Below, piece after piece: positions 25,695 through 34,682 of a DNA stretch of 64,000 nt; position 1 is the stretch's first letter, and each line of letters opens with the position of its first letter. The stretch is from Vannielia litorea (GTDB taxonomy: Bacteria; Pseudomonadota; Alphaproteobacteria; Rhodobacterales; Rhodobacteraceae): contig NZ_JAHVJR010000001.1 in assembly GCF_019801175.1 (NCBI RefSeq), positions 1,984,001-2,048,000 on the forward strand, read 5' to 3'. The notes under the pieces are model-generated. The model was given only the letters and a program-made list of their open reading frames with translations. It was not told the DNA's origin and did not search any database. A program made the position numbers and the translations under genes.

Positions 25695-26366
25695 TCACCA
25701 CTCGATCGGCAGCTTCCGCCTAAAGAACCCGCCCGTCGGCCCGTCCTCGCTGAGCGTCGCCAGCCAGATCGCCGTCTCGGCGGCCTCCTCGGGCGATGTC
25801 GTCGCCTGCGGCCCGCCCATCCGCGTGCGCACCCAACCCGGGTCCATCGCGTTCACCTTCACGCAGTCCGGCAGGTCGCGCGGCAGGGCGCAGGTCAGCG
25901 CGTTCAGCGCCGCCTTGGCCACCCCGTAGCCGTTCGGCCCCTGCATCCCCTGCGCAAAGCTGCCATAGCCTGACGAAAGGTTCACGATCCGCCCCCAGCC
26001 CCGCAGCGCCATGCCCGGCACCAGGGCCCGCATCAGCAGGAACGGCGCCTCCACCATCACCTGCAGCGACTCGAACAGCCCCTCGGGGTTCTCGAAGAGC
26101 GAGCCCTGCGGAAACACGCCTGCGTTGTTCACCAGAATGTCGAAGGGCTCGCCATGCAGCAGCGAGAGCATGTCATCCGGCTCCCGCAGGTCCATCACGA
26201 AGAGGTCCGCGCCAAGCCTGTCCGCCGCCGCCTCTCCCTCCGCCTCGTCCCGGCAGCCGATCACCACCTCATGGCCGCGGGCAATCAGCCCCTCGGCGAT
26301 GGCATAGCCGATCCCCCGGTTGCCGCCCGTCACGAGCGCCCGCCGGATGATCCCGTCACCGCTCAC
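25695..26366 (-). CDS. SDR-family oxidoreductase inserted in the dcw cluster
   Basis: A 223-residue short-chain dehydrogenase/reductase. It has the cofactor motif TGGNRGIG near the N-terminus, the NNAG motif (DILVNNAGVFPQG), and the catalytic Ser and Tyr-x3-Lys in LSSGYGS and YGVAKAALNAL. The C-terminal end is short, ending soon after TGGFFRRKLPIEW. Substrate cannot be inferred; NADP(H) use is suggested by Arg after the glycine motif. Translation probably starts at the GTG overlapping the mraY stop (GTGA), because no in-frame ATG lies before the Rossmann strand. It is thus coupled to mraY, although SDRs are not normal dcw members. Confidence 0.85.
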   Translation of the reverse strand: MSGDGIIRRALVTGGNRGIGYAIAEGLIARGHEVVIGCRDEAEGEAAADRLGADLFVMDLREPDDMLSLLHGEPFDILVNNAGVFPQGSLFENPEGLFESLQVMVEAPFLLMRALVPGMALRGWGRIVNLSSGYGSFAQGMQGPNGYGVAKAALNALTCALPRDLPDCVKVNAMDPGWVRTRMGGPQATTSPEEAAETAIWLATLSEDGPTGGFFRRKLPIEW

Positions 26367-27448
26367 CGGATTTTCAGCGTCGCCAGACCGATCAGCGCGA
26401 GGATCAGCGAGATGATCCAGAACCGGATCACGATCTGCGGCTCGGCCCAGCCGCGCTTCTCGAAGTGGTGGTGTACCGGCGCCATCAGGAACACCCGCTT
26501 GCCGGTCCGCTTGAAGTAGAGCACCTGAATGATCACCGAGAGCGCCTCGGCCACAAAGATGCCGCCCACGATCGCCAGCACGATCTCGTGCTTGGTCACC
26601 ACCGCAATCGCCCCCAGCGCGCCGCCCAGCGCGAGCGATCCGGTGTCGCCCATGAACACCGCCGCCGGCGGCGCGTTGTACCACAAAAAGCCAAGCCCCC
26701 CGCCGATCAGCCCGGCGCAGAAGATCAGCAACTCGCCCGAGCCGGGCACGTAATGCACGTCGAGATATTCAGTAAAGTCGACCCGCCCCACCGCATAGGC
26801 GATCACCCCCAGCGTGCCCGCCGCGATCATCACCGGCATGATAGCCAGCCCGTCGAGCCCGTCTGTCAGGTTCACCGCATTGGCTGCGCCGACGATCACG
26901 ATCATCGAGAACGGCACAAAGAAGATGCCGAGGTTCAGCAGCACATCCTTGAACACCGGCAGCGCCAGCTGCCCGGTCAGCTCCGCCGGATGAAACCACG
27001 CCGCCGCCGTCCCCGCCGCCGCGGCGATCAGCAGGCCAAGGCCAAAGCGCACCTTGCCCGAAACGCCCTTGGTGTTCTGTTTGCTCACCTTCGCATAGTC
27101 GTCGGCAAAGCCGATGAGGCCAAAGGAGATCGTCACCAGCAGCACGATCCAGACATAGGGGTTGTCGAGCCGCGCACAGAGCAGGGTCGAAAGCGTCAGC
27201 GCCGAGAGGATCAAGAGGCCGCCCATCGTGGGCGTGCCCGCCTTGGTCAGCATGTGGCTCTCGGGGCCGTCATCCCGAATGGGCTGCCCGCCCTTCTGCC
27301 GCTTGCGCAGCATGTTGATCAGCGGCCGCCCAAAGAGGAACCCGAAGACCAGAGCGGTAAAAAACGCAGCCCCGGCCCGGAAGGTGATGTAGCGGAACAG
27401 GTTGAACGCCCCACCCCCGTCGCCAAGCTCTGCCAGCCAATAGAGCAT
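26363..27448 (-). CDS. mraY: Phospho-N-acetylmuramoyl-pentapeptide-transferase MraY
   Basis: A 361-residue integral membrane enzyme with about ten helices. It transfers phospho-MurNAc-pentapeptide from UDP to undecaprenyl phosphate, forming lipid I on the cytoplasmic face of the inner membrane. Signatures: KRQKGGQPIRDDGPESH (early cytoplasmic loop), GFADDYAKV with its Asp pair, NAVNLTDGLDGLA and the C-terminal HHHFEKRGW loop. Length matches the family (about 360). It lies 23 bp after murF on the same strand and overlaps the SDR gene downstream. Confidence 0.97.
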   Translation of the reverse strand: MLYWLAELGDGGGAFNLFRYITFRAGAAFFTALVFGFLFGRPLINMLRKRQKGGQPIRDDGPESHMLTKAGTPTMGGLLILSALTLSTLLCARLDNPYVWIVLLVTISFGLIGFADDYAKVSKQNTKGVSGKVRFGLGLLIAAAAGTAAAWFHPAELTGQLALPVFKDVLLNLGIFFVPFSMIVIVGAANAVNLTDGLDGLAIMPVMIAAGTLGVIAYAVGRVDFTEYLDVHYVPGSGELLIFCAGLIGGGLGFLWYNAPPAAVFMGDTGSLALGGALGAIAVVTKHEIVLAIVGGIFVAEALSVIIQVLYFKRTGKRVFLMAPVHHHFEKRGWAEPQIVIRFWIISLILALIGLATLKIR

Positions 27449-27471
27449 GCCCCTGCCCCTCTCGTTCGTTG

Positions 27472-28893
27472 TTAATTCGGGCCGACTTGGCCCATTTTCC
27501 GTATCGCGTCAACAACGCGGGCCAGCCCGGTGCCGAGCGACGCCTTGACCAGCACCACATCGCCCGCATCCACCAGCCGCGAGACCTCCTTGGCCATCGC
27601 AGCACCATCCGGCGCGTGGTGTCCGCGCTGATCTTCGGGCAGCGCATCATGCAGCGCCTGAGCGAGCGGGCCGACGGTGTGAACCGTGTGGATCTGCTCC
27701 ATCGCCTCCAGCCCCGCAAGCGCCGCGTGCAGGTCCTTCTCGCCCTTGCCCAGTTCGAGCATGTCGCCAATCACGGCGATGCGGCGGCCCTTGCGCACCC
27801 GCCCGATGCCATCGCGCGGCTCGGTGGTGGCAAGCATCTCCAGCGAGGCCGCCATCGAGGCCGGGTTGGCGTTGTAGCTGTCGTCGAAGAGGGTCAAAAA
27901 GCCCCCCGCCCGCGCCGGATCGGTGGTGATCTCCTCCCGCGCGCCGCGCCCCTCATAGGGGGTCCATTTGGTCAGGTCCGCGGTGGCAAGCCCGGTGTCG
28001 GCCCCCAGCGCCTGCGCCACCGCCAGCGCGCCGAGCGCGTTCATCGCAAAATGGGTGCCGGGCGTGGTCAGCTTGAACATCGCAGGCTGGTCGCCCAGCC
28101 GAGCCTCCGCCACCGTCTGCCCTTCGCTCAGCACCACCTTGCCGAGGCCAAACTCGCCGCTTTGCCCGAAGGTGACGATCTTCGCCCCCGCCGCCTCCGC
28201 CGCCGCGCGCAGGATCGGCGTGGTGCCAAGGTCGCCATTGATCACCGCCACGCCGCCCGGCTCCAGCCCCTCGAAGATGCTGGCCTTCTCCCGCGCGATC
28301 CCCTCCAGCGAGCCGAAGGCCGCCATATGCGCCGGGGCCACCGTGGTGATCATCGCCACATCGGGCCGCGCCATCCGTGCCAGCGGGGCGATTTCGCCGG
28401 GGTTGCTCATGCCGATCTCGATCACGGCAAAATCGGTGTCCACCGGCATCCGCGCCAGCGTCAACGGCACGCCCCAGTGGTTGTTGAAGCTCTTTTCGGC
28501 GGCATGCACCTTGCCCTGACGGCTCAGGATCGAGCGGAGCATCTCCTTGGTCGAGGTCTTGCCAACCGAGCCGGTCACTCCGGCCACTTTCGCCCGGCTC
28601 CGTGCCCGCCCCGCCCGGCCAAGCGCCTCCAATCCTTCCAGCACATCTGCCACGATCAGCAGCGGCGCGTCTTCGCAGCCCTCGGGCACGTGGGTGACGA
28701 GCGCCGCGCAGGCGCCCTTGGCCAGCGCATCAGCGACAAAGTCATGCCCGTCGCGCACATCCTTCAAGGCAATGAACAGCTCGCCCGGCGAGATGCTCCG
28801 GCTGTCGATTGAAAGGCCCCTGGCTTCCCAATCGCCTCTCGCCTCGCCGCCGGTGGCCGCTGCGGCATCCGCCGCCGTCCACAAGGCGCTCAT
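27472..28893 (-). CDS. murF: UDP-N-acetylmuramoyl-tripeptide--D-alanyl-D-alanine ligase MurF
   Basis: A 473-residue Mur ligase that attaches D-Ala-D-Ala to UDP-MurNAc-tripeptide. The substrate-binding N-domain includes GLSIDSRSISPGELFIAL. The P-loop is VTGSVGKTSTKEML (GSVGKT, the Ser-for-Asn variant seen in MurF). NNHWGVPLTLARMP and DSYNANPASMAASL are further signatures, and the C-terminal domain has the IAVIGDMLELG element. Its ATG overlaps the murE stop in an ATGA, so the two ligases are coupled. Cytoplasmic. Confidence 0.96.
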   Translation of the reverse strand: MSALWTAADAAAATGGEARGDWEARGLSIDSRSISPGELFIALKDVRDGHDFVADALAKGACAALVTHVPEGCEDAPLLIVADVLEGLEALGRAGRARSRAKVAGVTGSVGKTSTKEMLRSILSRQGKVHAAEKSFNNHWGVPLTLARMPVDTDFAVIEIGMSNPGEIAPLARMARPDVAMITTVAPAHMAAFGSLEGIAREKASIFEGLEPGGVAVINGDLGTTPILRAAAEAAGAKIVTFGQSGEFGLGKVVLSEGQTVAEARLGDQPAMFKLTTPGTHFAMNALGALAVAQALGADTGLATADLTKWTPYEGRGAREEITTDPARAGGFLTLFDDSYNANPASMAASLEMLATTEPRDGIGRVRKGRRIAVIGDMLELGKGEKDLHAALAGLEAMEQIHTVHTVGPLAQALHDALPEDQRGHHAPDGAAMAKEVSRLVDAGDVVLVKASLGTGLARVVDAIRKMGQVGPN

Positions 28894-30380
28894 GTCATCT
28901 GCCCGTCGAGGGCGGCCACGGCCACAGAGGCCTGCTCGACGTCATCAAACGGGAACACATCGTCCCCCACAATCTGCCCGGTCTCATGCCCCTTGCCCGC
29001 AATGAGCAGCGCATCCCCCGGCCCCAGCGCATCGACCCCCCGCAGGATCGCCTCGGCCCGGTCGCCCACCTCGGTGGCCTCCGGGTCGGCTTGCAGAATT
29101 GCTGCACGAATGCTGGCCGGATCCTCGGATCTTGGGTTGTCGTCTGTCACAAATCGAACATCGGCATGCTCGCGCGCCGCCTCGCCCATCAGCGGGCGCT
29201 TGCCGGTGTCGCGGTCGCCGCCCGCGCCGTAAACCACCACCAGCTTGCCCATCACATGGGGTCGCAGCGCCTTCAGCGCGGTCTCCAAGGCATCGGGCGT
29301 GTGGGCATAGTCAACGAAGACCGCCGCGCCATTGTCGCGGGTCGCGGCAAGCTGCATCCGCCCCCGCACGGTCGTAAGCTGCGGCAGCGCGTTGAACACC
29401 TCCACCGGGTCCGAGCCGCTGGCAATGCAGAGGCCCGCCGCCACCATCACGTTCTCGGCCTGAAAGCCCCCGATCAGCCCCAGCCGCACCTGCCGCGGCG
29501 TGCCCTCGTGCAAGAACCGCAAGTCCTGCCCCGTGGCATCAAACCGCTGGCCGACGATCGCCAGCTCGTAATCCTCGTCATGCCCCACCCGCAGCACCGC
29601 ATGGCCCGCCGCCTCGGCGCGGTCGGCCATTTCCGGGCCGCGCGGGTCTTCCATGTTGATCACCGCCGGCGCATCCTCGCCCAGCACCCGGTCGAAGAGC
29701 CGCGCCTTGGCGTCAAAATAGGCCTCGAAGGTCGCGTGATAATCCAGATGATCCTGGCTGAAGTTGGTGAACCCCGCCGCCGCCAGCCGCACGCCATCCA
29801 GCCGCCGCTGCTCCAGCCCGTGCGAGCTGGCTTCCATCGCGGCATGGGTCACGCCCTCCTCCACCGAGAGCGCCAGCGCCCGGTGCAGGGTGATCGGCTC
29901 GGGCGTGGTGTGCTTCAGCGGATACTCCCATGCGCCCTCCACGCCGGTGGTGCCAAGGTTCACCGCGCTCAGCCCCATCGCCATCCAGATCTGCCGGGTA
30001 AAGCTCGCCACCGAGGTTTTGCCGTTGGTGCCGGTCACCGCCACCATCACATCGGGCTGGGCGCCGAACCACAGCGCCGCGGCCATCGCCAGCGCGCCCC
30101 TCGGGTCTTCGGTGACCACCAGCGCCACGTCGAACTTCGCCAATTCCGCAGCGGCTAGCTGCGCGCCCTCGGCATCGGTCAGCACCGCCTTCGCGCCCAT
30201 GCGCAGCGCATAGCCCACGAACTCCGCGCCATGCACCCGGCTCCCCGGCAGGGCGGCAAAGAGCGCGCCCTCCTGCACATCGCGGCTGTCCACGGCCAGC
30301 CCGGTCACCCGCGCCTCGGCGCCATGCTGGGCGGTCAGCCCGAGCTCTGCCAGCGATCTTACTTTTGCCCTGTCGCTCAT
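28890..30380 (-). CDS. murE: UDP-N-acetylmuramoyl-L-alanyl-D-glutamate--2,6-diaminopimelate ligase MurE
   Basis: A 496-residue Mur ligase that adds meso-diaminopimelate to the stem peptide. The N-terminal GLAVDSRDVQEGALFAALPG strand, the P-loop VTGTNGKTSVASFTRQIW, the TGVEGAWEYPLKHTTPEP segment and the VDYAHTPDALE motif are all present. The meso-DAP recognition motif DNPR (TDDNPRSEDP) shows it is specific for diaminopimelate, not lysine, in keeping with a Gram-negative cell wall. It lies 24 bp after ftsI and overlaps murF by 4 bp. Confidence 0.97.
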   Translation of the reverse strand: MSDRAKVRSLAELGLTAQHGAEARVTGLAVDSRDVQEGALFAALPGSRVHGAEFVGYALRMGAKAVLTDAEGAQLAAAELAKFDVALVVTEDPRGALAMAAALWFGAQPDVMVAVTGTNGKTSVASFTRQIWMAMGLSAVNLGTTGVEGAWEYPLKHTTPEPITLHRALALSVEEGVTHAAMEASSHGLEQRRLDGVRLAAAGFTNFSQDHLDYHATFEAYFDAKARLFDRVLGEDAPAVINMEDPRGPEMADRAEAAGHAVLRVGHDEDYELAIVGQRFDATGQDLRFLHEGTPRQVRLGLIGGFQAENVMVAAGLCIASGSDPVEVFNALPQLTTVRGRMQLAATRDNGAAVFVDYAHTPDALETALKALRPHVMGKLVVVYGAGGDRDTGKRPLMGEAAREHADVRFVTDDNPRSEDPASIRAAILQADPEATEVGDRAEAILRGVDALGPGDALLIAGKGHETGQIVGDDVFPFDDVEQASVAVAALDGQMT

Positions 30381-30404
30381 CGCCGGCTGCCCCTTCTCGC
30401 TGGC

Positions 30405-32186
30405 TTAGTTCGAGGCCCTTACTATCGCAGCTTCGACCCCCGGTTCAACGCTTGGGCGCAGGCCCAGAAGTGGCGCGACGCGGCGGATCATCTCTGCCGT
30501 CACCGGCACCGCCGTCCAGCCCGCCGTGCGGCGCGGCGTGGGGCCGGTCAGCTCCACCGGCTCGTCGAGGCTGACGACCAGCACGTATTTCGGGTCATGC
30601 GCCGGGAAGACCGTGGCGAAGGTCGCGATCACCTTGTCTTTATAATAGCCGCCGCGCGGCTTGGGCTTGTCGGCGGTCCCGGTCTTGCCGCCCACCGCAT
30701 AGCCCTCCACTTCGCCAAAGCTCGCGGTGCCCTCGGTCACCACCTTGCGCAGCATCACCCGGCTGCGCTCGGAGGTGCGCTCGCTCACCACACGCGGGCC
30801 GGCCTTGGGGGCGCTCTGCTTCACCAGTGTCGGATAAACCCGCGTGCCGCCGTTGAGCAGCGAGGCATAACCGGTCGCCAGATGCAGCGGGCTGGCCGAG
30901 AGGCCGTGGCCATAGCTGATGGTCATGGTCGAAATCTCCGACCAATTCGGCGGCAGCAGCGGCTTGCCCGTGGGCGCCTCCACCATCTCCACCGGGGTCG
31001 GCTCCAAAAAGCCGAGGCTGTCGAGAAACTCGCGCTGCCGCTTGGCGCCAATGTCCATCGCCAGCCGCGCGGTGCCGATGTTCGAGCTCTTCACGATGAT
31101 CTTGGTGACGCTCAACTCGTTGCCGTAGTTGTGAAAATCCCGAATGCGGTGGCGGCCCCACGTCAGCGGCCCCTTGGTGTTGATCACCGTCTCCGGGTTC
31201 ACCAGCCCCAACTCCATCGCCTGCGCGGCGGCAAAGATCTTGAAGGTAGAGCCCAGCTCGTAGACCCCCTGCACCGACCGGTTGAACAGCGGGCTGTCGC
31301 TCTGGTCGCCGCTGGTCAGCGGGCGCGGGCGGTTGTTGGGGTCAAAGTCCGGCAGGCTCGCCATCGCGATGATCTCGCCGCTATGGGCCTCCATCAGCAC
31401 CGCGCTGGCGCCCTTGGCGTTCATCAGCTTCATGCCGCCATAAAGCACCTCTTCTGTCACCGCCTGCACGGTGAGGTCGAGCGTCAGCTCCAGCGGTTTG
31501 CCGGCGCGGGCCGGATCGCGCAGCAACTCGTCGAACTGCTTTTCAACGCCCGCCACGCCGACCACCTCGGCACTATGCACTCCCTCGCGGCCAAAGCTCG
31601 CGCCGCCCAGGATATGCGCGGCCAGCTTGCCGTTGGGATAAAGCCGCATCTCGCGCGGGCCAAACAGCAGGCCCGGCTCGCCGATGTCATGCACCGCCTG
31701 CATCTGCTCGGGGCTGATCTTCTTTTTCACCCAGACAAACTTGCGCTTGCCGGTGAACTGCCGCTTCAGCTTCTCCACGTCCAGATCGGGGAAGATCTTC
31801 GCCAGCTCCTCGGCGGCGCGCTCCTTTTCCACCATCAGCGGCGGCTGGGCATAAAGACTGTGGGTCGAGAGGTTGGTCGCCAGCACCCGCCCCTGCCGGT
31901 CGACAATGTCGGCCCGGCTGGCGCTGATCAGCTCGGCCACGCCGCCGCTGGTCGGCTCGGCGGGCACCGAAGCGGCAAGGTGCCCCATCCGGGCACCGAT
32001 CACCACGAAGGCACAAAAGAAGCAGACGCCCAGCACAAACAGCCGCCCCTCGGCGCGAAACCGCAGCTTGTCGCGCTGCGCCTCATGCCGCAGGCGCAGG
32101 TTCTCGCGCTCGATGCAATCTGGGTTCTGCCCGCTCTGACGGGCGGCAATCACACGGGCCAGCGGGCGCAGGGGCGTGCGGGTCAT
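30405..32186 (-). CDS. ftsI: Division-specific peptidoglycan transpeptidase FtsI (PBP3)
   Basis: A 593-residue class B penicillin-binding protein that cross-links septal peptidoglycan in the periplasm with FtsW and the FtsQLB complex. A cytoplasmic N-terminus of about 45 residues is followed by one membrane segment (LFVLGVCFFCAFVVIGARM). The pedestal domain starts with RADIVDRQGRVLATNL. The transpeptidase motifs are SxxK at Ser313-Lys316 (STFK), SxN at Ser367-Asn369 (SSN) and KTG at Lys501-Gly503. The ATG overlaps the ftsL stop (ATGA). Length and motif spacing are normal. Confidence 0.96.
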   Translation of the reverse strand: MTRTPLRPLARVIAARQSGQNPDCIERENLRLRHEAQRDKLRFRAEGRLFVLGVCFFCAFVVIGARMGHLAASVPAEPTSGGVAELISASRADIVDRQGRVLATNLSTHSLYAQPPLMVEKERAAEELAKIFPDLDVEKLKRQFTGKRKFVWVKKKISPEQMQAVHDIGEPGLLFGPREMRLYPNGKLAAHILGGASFGREGVHSAEVVGVAGVEKQFDELLRDPARAGKPLELTLDLTVQAVTEEVLYGGMKLMNAKGASAVLMEAHSGEIIAMASLPDFDPNNRPRPLTSGDQSDSPLFNRSVQGVYELGSTFKIFAAAQAMELGLVNPETVINTKGPLTWGRHRIRDFHNYGNELSVTKIIVKSSNIGTARLAMDIGAKRQREFLDSLGFLEPTPVEMVEAPTGKPLLPPNWSEISTMTISYGHGLSASPLHLATGYASLLNGGTRVYPTLVKQSAPKAGPRVVSERTSERSRVMLRKVVTEGTASFGEVEGYAVGGKTGTADKPKPRGGYYKDKVIATFATVFPAHDPKYVLVVSLDEPVELTGPTPRRTAGWTAVPVTAEMIRRVAPLLGLRPSVEPGVEAAIVRASN

Positions 32187-32548
32187 GGCTGTTGCTCCTC
32201 GTTCTCACCATCTTCTAGTGTGCCGCTGATCTCCACCGGGTCGGTGATCGGCGGCAGCTCCTCTGCCGGAAAGCCCACCTGGTCCACCCGGCCGAATTGC
32301 TCGGCGCCAAAGGGCAGCAGGCCAAGGCGAGTAAAGTTCAGCTCCGCCAGCTCTGTCAGCCGCTCGGGCCGGTTCAGATAGGCCCACTCCGCCCGCAGCA
32401 TGGCGCGGGTGTCGTAAAGCGTGCGGATCTCGCCGCGCAGCTTGGCCATATCCTTCTGGGCTTTCTGGGTCTGGTAGTTCTCGTGATAGGCCCAAAAGGC
32501 CAGCCCCATCACCGCCAGCGCCGAGATGACATAGAAGAAGCCTCGCAT
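32183..32548 (-). CDS. ftsL: Cell division protein FtsL
   Basis: A 121-residue bitopic protein. A membrane helix starts almost at the N-terminus (residues about 3-20, FFYVISALAVMGLAFWAY). It is followed by a coiled-coil segment with MAKLRGEIRTLYDTRAMLRAEWAYLNRPERL, which I break here for length, and a C-terminal acidic tail. FtsL proteins are poorly conserved, but size, topology, the WAYLNRPERL-type element and position between rsmH and ftsI identify it. It forms FtsQLB, which activates FtsWI at the septum. Start chosen at the Met directly before the membrane helix; a longer out-of-frame reading exists but lacks the helix. Confidence 0.9.
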   Translation of the reverse strand: MRGFFYVISALAVMGLAFWAYHENYQTQKAQKDMAKLRGEIRTLYDTRAMLRAEWAYLNRPERLTELAELNFTRLGLLPFGAEQFGRVDQVGFPAEELPPITDPVEISGTLEDGENEEQQP

Positions 32549-32554
32549 CGCCCC

Positions 32555-33559
32555 TTACCCTTTCCACCAATGTTTCGGGCCCGGCAGGCCCATCTGTGCC
32601 CGGTCCACCGCGCCGCCCAACTCGGCCGTGCGCCGCGCCATGCGCAGCTTGGCCGAACGGGCGCGCGGGTTGGCCGCCACTTCCTCGTCGCTCGGCCCCA
32701 CGGCCTTGCGCGTGATCTGCTCAAACGGCGCGGGCGCCTCCTCGACTTCGGGCGCATAGCGGTTGCCACGCGGGGCCGCGCCGGAGCGGGCCGCAAGGTA
32801 GCGCTTCACCACCCGATCCTCGAGCGAATGAAAGGTCACCACCGCCAGCACGCCGCCCTCGCCCAGCAGCCCCTCGGCCGCCTCCAGCCCCGCGATCAGC
32901 TCGCCGAATTCGTCATTCACCGCGATCCGGAGCCCTTGAAACGTGCGCGTCGCCGGATGCACCTGCCCCGGCTTCGGGCGCGGCAGGCAGTTCGAAACCA
33001 CCTCCGCCAACTCCAGCGTCCGGGTGAACGGCCGCGCCTTCACGATCGCCCGCGCAATCCTCCGCGCCGCCCGTTCTTCGCCGTAAAAATGAATGATATC
33101 GGCCAGATGGCCCTCGTCGCCCTCGTTCACCAGATCGGCGGCGCTCGGCCCCTCGCTGGCCATCCGCATATCGAGCGGCCCGTCCTTCATGAAGGAAAAG
33201 CCCCGCTCCGCCTGATCGAGTTGCATCGACGAGACGCCCAGATCGAGCACAACGCCCTCCACCGGCCCCTCGATCAACTCGCCCATCTGCGAAAACTGGC
33301 CACGCAGCACATCCAGTCGCCCGTCATATTCGGCGATCATCGGCTCGGCACCCTCGATGGCGCTCGGGTCACGGTCGATCCCGGTCACCCGTTCGGCGCC
33401 GGCATCCAGCAACCGCCGTGTGTAGCCGCCCGCGCCAAAGGTGCCATCCACCCAATGGCCAAGCACCGGCGCGGCCCCTGCGATCAACGGATCAATGAGA
33501 ACAGGAACGTGGGGCGGCCCGGCGGGCTGATCTGGCGAAAGGCTTTCGGCCGCCGCCAT
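32555..33559 (-). CDS. rsmH: 16S rRNA (cytosine-1402-N4)-methyltransferase RsmH (MraW)
   Basis: A 334-residue SAM-dependent methyltransferase that modifies C1402 in the ribosomal P site. The SAM motif DGTFGAGGYTRRLLDAG lies near residue 40. VVLDLGVSSMQLDQAERGFS and DGPLDMRM are family signatures, and a helical insertion domain (about 120-220) with RRIARAIVKARP separates the catalytic halves. The C-terminal VTFHSLEDRVVKRYL is diagnostic. It sits 3 bp after mraZ and 6 bp before ftsL, as in the canonical dcw order. Confidence 0.97.
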   Translation of the reverse strand: MAAAESLSPDQPAGPPHVPVLIDPLIAGAAPVLGHWVDGTFGAGGYTRRLLDAGAERVTGIDRDPSAIEGAEPMIAEYDGRLDVLRGQFSQMGELIEGPVEGVVLDLGVSSMQLDQAERGFSFMKDGPLDMRMASEGPSAADLVNEGDEGHLADIIHFYGEERAARRIARAIVKARPFTRTLELAEVVSNCLPRPKPGQVHPATRTFQGLRIAVNDEFGELIAGLEAAEGLLGEGGVLAVVTFHSLEDRVVKRYLAARSGAAPRGNRYAPEVEEAPAPFEQITRKAVGPSDEEVAANPRARSAKLRMARRTAELGGAVDRAQMGLPGPKHWWKG

Positions 33560-33562
33560 CGC

Positions 33563-34069
33563 TCAACCCTCTTCCTGAACGCTGTCGAGCAGCTCCAGCG
33601 GGTCGAAGTCCTCGCCCATCTCGTCAAGCCACTCTTCATCATCGACGCCATGCACGTCGTCATAGGTCTCCGGCTTCCAGATCTGAAAGCTGTCGCCGGT
33701 GGCGATAAAGAAGGCTTCTTTGTCGAGCCCGATCTTCTCGCGGAGCTTGGCAGGCAGCACCAGCCGCCCGGTGTCGTCAACCTGCGTCGGCAGCGACATC
33801 CCCGAGTAGAGCCGCTCCAGATAGCGCCGCTGCTTGGTGCCGCGCGGCATCCGGGCGATCCGGTCGTCGATGTCGTTGATCGCGTTGACGGTGTAGCACT
33901 TGAGGTGATCCTGGCGATGGTCGCCGTAAACGATCACGAGGTTGGGGCTGTCGCCCTCGGAGCAATCGGGGTCTTCAGCGGCCAGAACATGGCGAAACAG
34001 GGCGGGGATACTCACCCTGCCCTTCGTGTCCACCTTGTGGTGGCTCTCGCCTCTGAACCTGCGACCCAA
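33563..34069 (-). CDS. mraZ: Transcriptional regulator MraZ
   Basis: A 168-residue MraZ protein, a ring-forming DNA-binding protein with two AbrB-like SpoVT folds, which controls the dcw operon promoter. The first repeat starts FRGESHHKVDTKGRVSIPALFR and the second has LPTQVDDTGRLVLPAKLREKIG, each with the conserved DxxGR element. An acidic C-terminal extension (DDEEWLDEMGEDFDPLELL) lengthens it beyond the typical 140-150 residues, as is common in Alphaproteobacteria. It is the first gene of the dcw operon, and its own probable operators lie in the long region upstream. Confidence 0.94.
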   Translation of the reverse strand: MGRRFRGESHHKVDTKGRVSIPALFRHVLAAEDPDCSEGDSPNLVIVYGDHRQDHLKCYTVNAINDIDDRIARMPRGTKQRRYLERLYSGMSLPTQVDDTGRLVLPAKLREKIGLDKEAFFIATGDSFQIWKPETYDDVHGVDDEEWLDEMGEDFDPLELLDSVQEEG

Positions 34070-34348
34070 GCTGTCGCTCCTTCACTGTCCCGCGGGCCCG
34101 TCGGCCCGAAAATCGGCCCCAAAATGAAAACGGCGGATTGAGCTGCTGCCATGTGCCCAATCCGCCGCCCTCGTCCCATTTCTGGGTGTCCGGCTGCGCG
34201 CGCCACCTGGGGGGGATGTCTGCTCGCTCGCGCGCCGGATCTCTTCGTTCGATGAAAGCGGGTGCCTGTATGAAGTCTGCCTGACTTTGGGAGTTTGCGA
34301 TCTTGCGTCGCTTTGTGTTCCCGTCTTCATCTGCCATTAGGTATGGCA

Positions 34349-34363
34349 TGGGAAATCATGGGA
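34349..34363 (+). promoter_or_regulatory. Candidate MraZ box pair (TGGGA-N5-TGGGA, plus strand)
   Basis: Two TGGGA pentamers separated by exactly five bases (AATCA), the spacing of MraZ boxes described as TGGGN-N5 repeats. It lies 280 bp upstream of mraZ, but in the opposite orientation to the gene, which makes it less certain than a same-strand array. Confidence 0.4.
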
Positions 34364-34541
34364 GGCAATACCACTTTGCCCCCTCACTCCGGAATTCGGC
34401 ACCAGTAATGCCCCGCCGGTTCCACCCGATCACAGGAATTTCAGCCAATTCACGGAATTTATGGTGAGGAAATGGGAGAGCGGCACTAAATCTGGTATTC
34501 CGCGGGGACGCAGAAAAGTCCCCCAATTTCCCAAAAAAACT

Positions 34542-34576
34542 TCCCGCGCAGCCCCAATTAGCCCCTCAAAGCCCCC
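34542..34576 (-). promoter_or_regulatory. Candidate MraZ operator: four GGG boxes at exact 10-bp period
   Basis: Read on the minus strand (that of mraZ), four pentamers GGGGG, AGGGG, TGGGG and CGGGA are each separated by exactly five bases. MraZ binds repeated TGGGN-type boxes with five-base spacers upstream of its own gene in Escherichia coli. Further G-tracts at 34520-34524 and 34529-34533 extend the series less regularly. The array sits about 475 bp from the mraZ start, farther than usual. Confidence 0.5.
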
Positions 34577-34664
34577 AAGACCACCGCCAATTCACGCCCC
34601 AAACCTCGGAATCCGCCCCATCACGCCCCCGCGATTCGTCGCGATTCCGGCGTAAAAGCGAGTC

Positions 34665-34682
34665 AGTCCCATAAAGTCCCAT
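34665..34682 (-). promoter_or_regulatory. Candidate MraZ box pair (ATGGGACT twice, 10-bp period)
   Basis: On the minus strand the octamer ATGGGACT occurs twice, ten bases apart, giving TGGGA-N5-TGGGA. It has the same orientation as mraZ. Together with the downstream four-box array it suggests an extended operator region. Confidence 0.45.

Noticed and set aside
34082..34330. Possible small gene in the dcw leader
   Set aside because: No ribosome-binding site, no hydrophobic or domain pattern, and overlapping frames on both strands are equally open.
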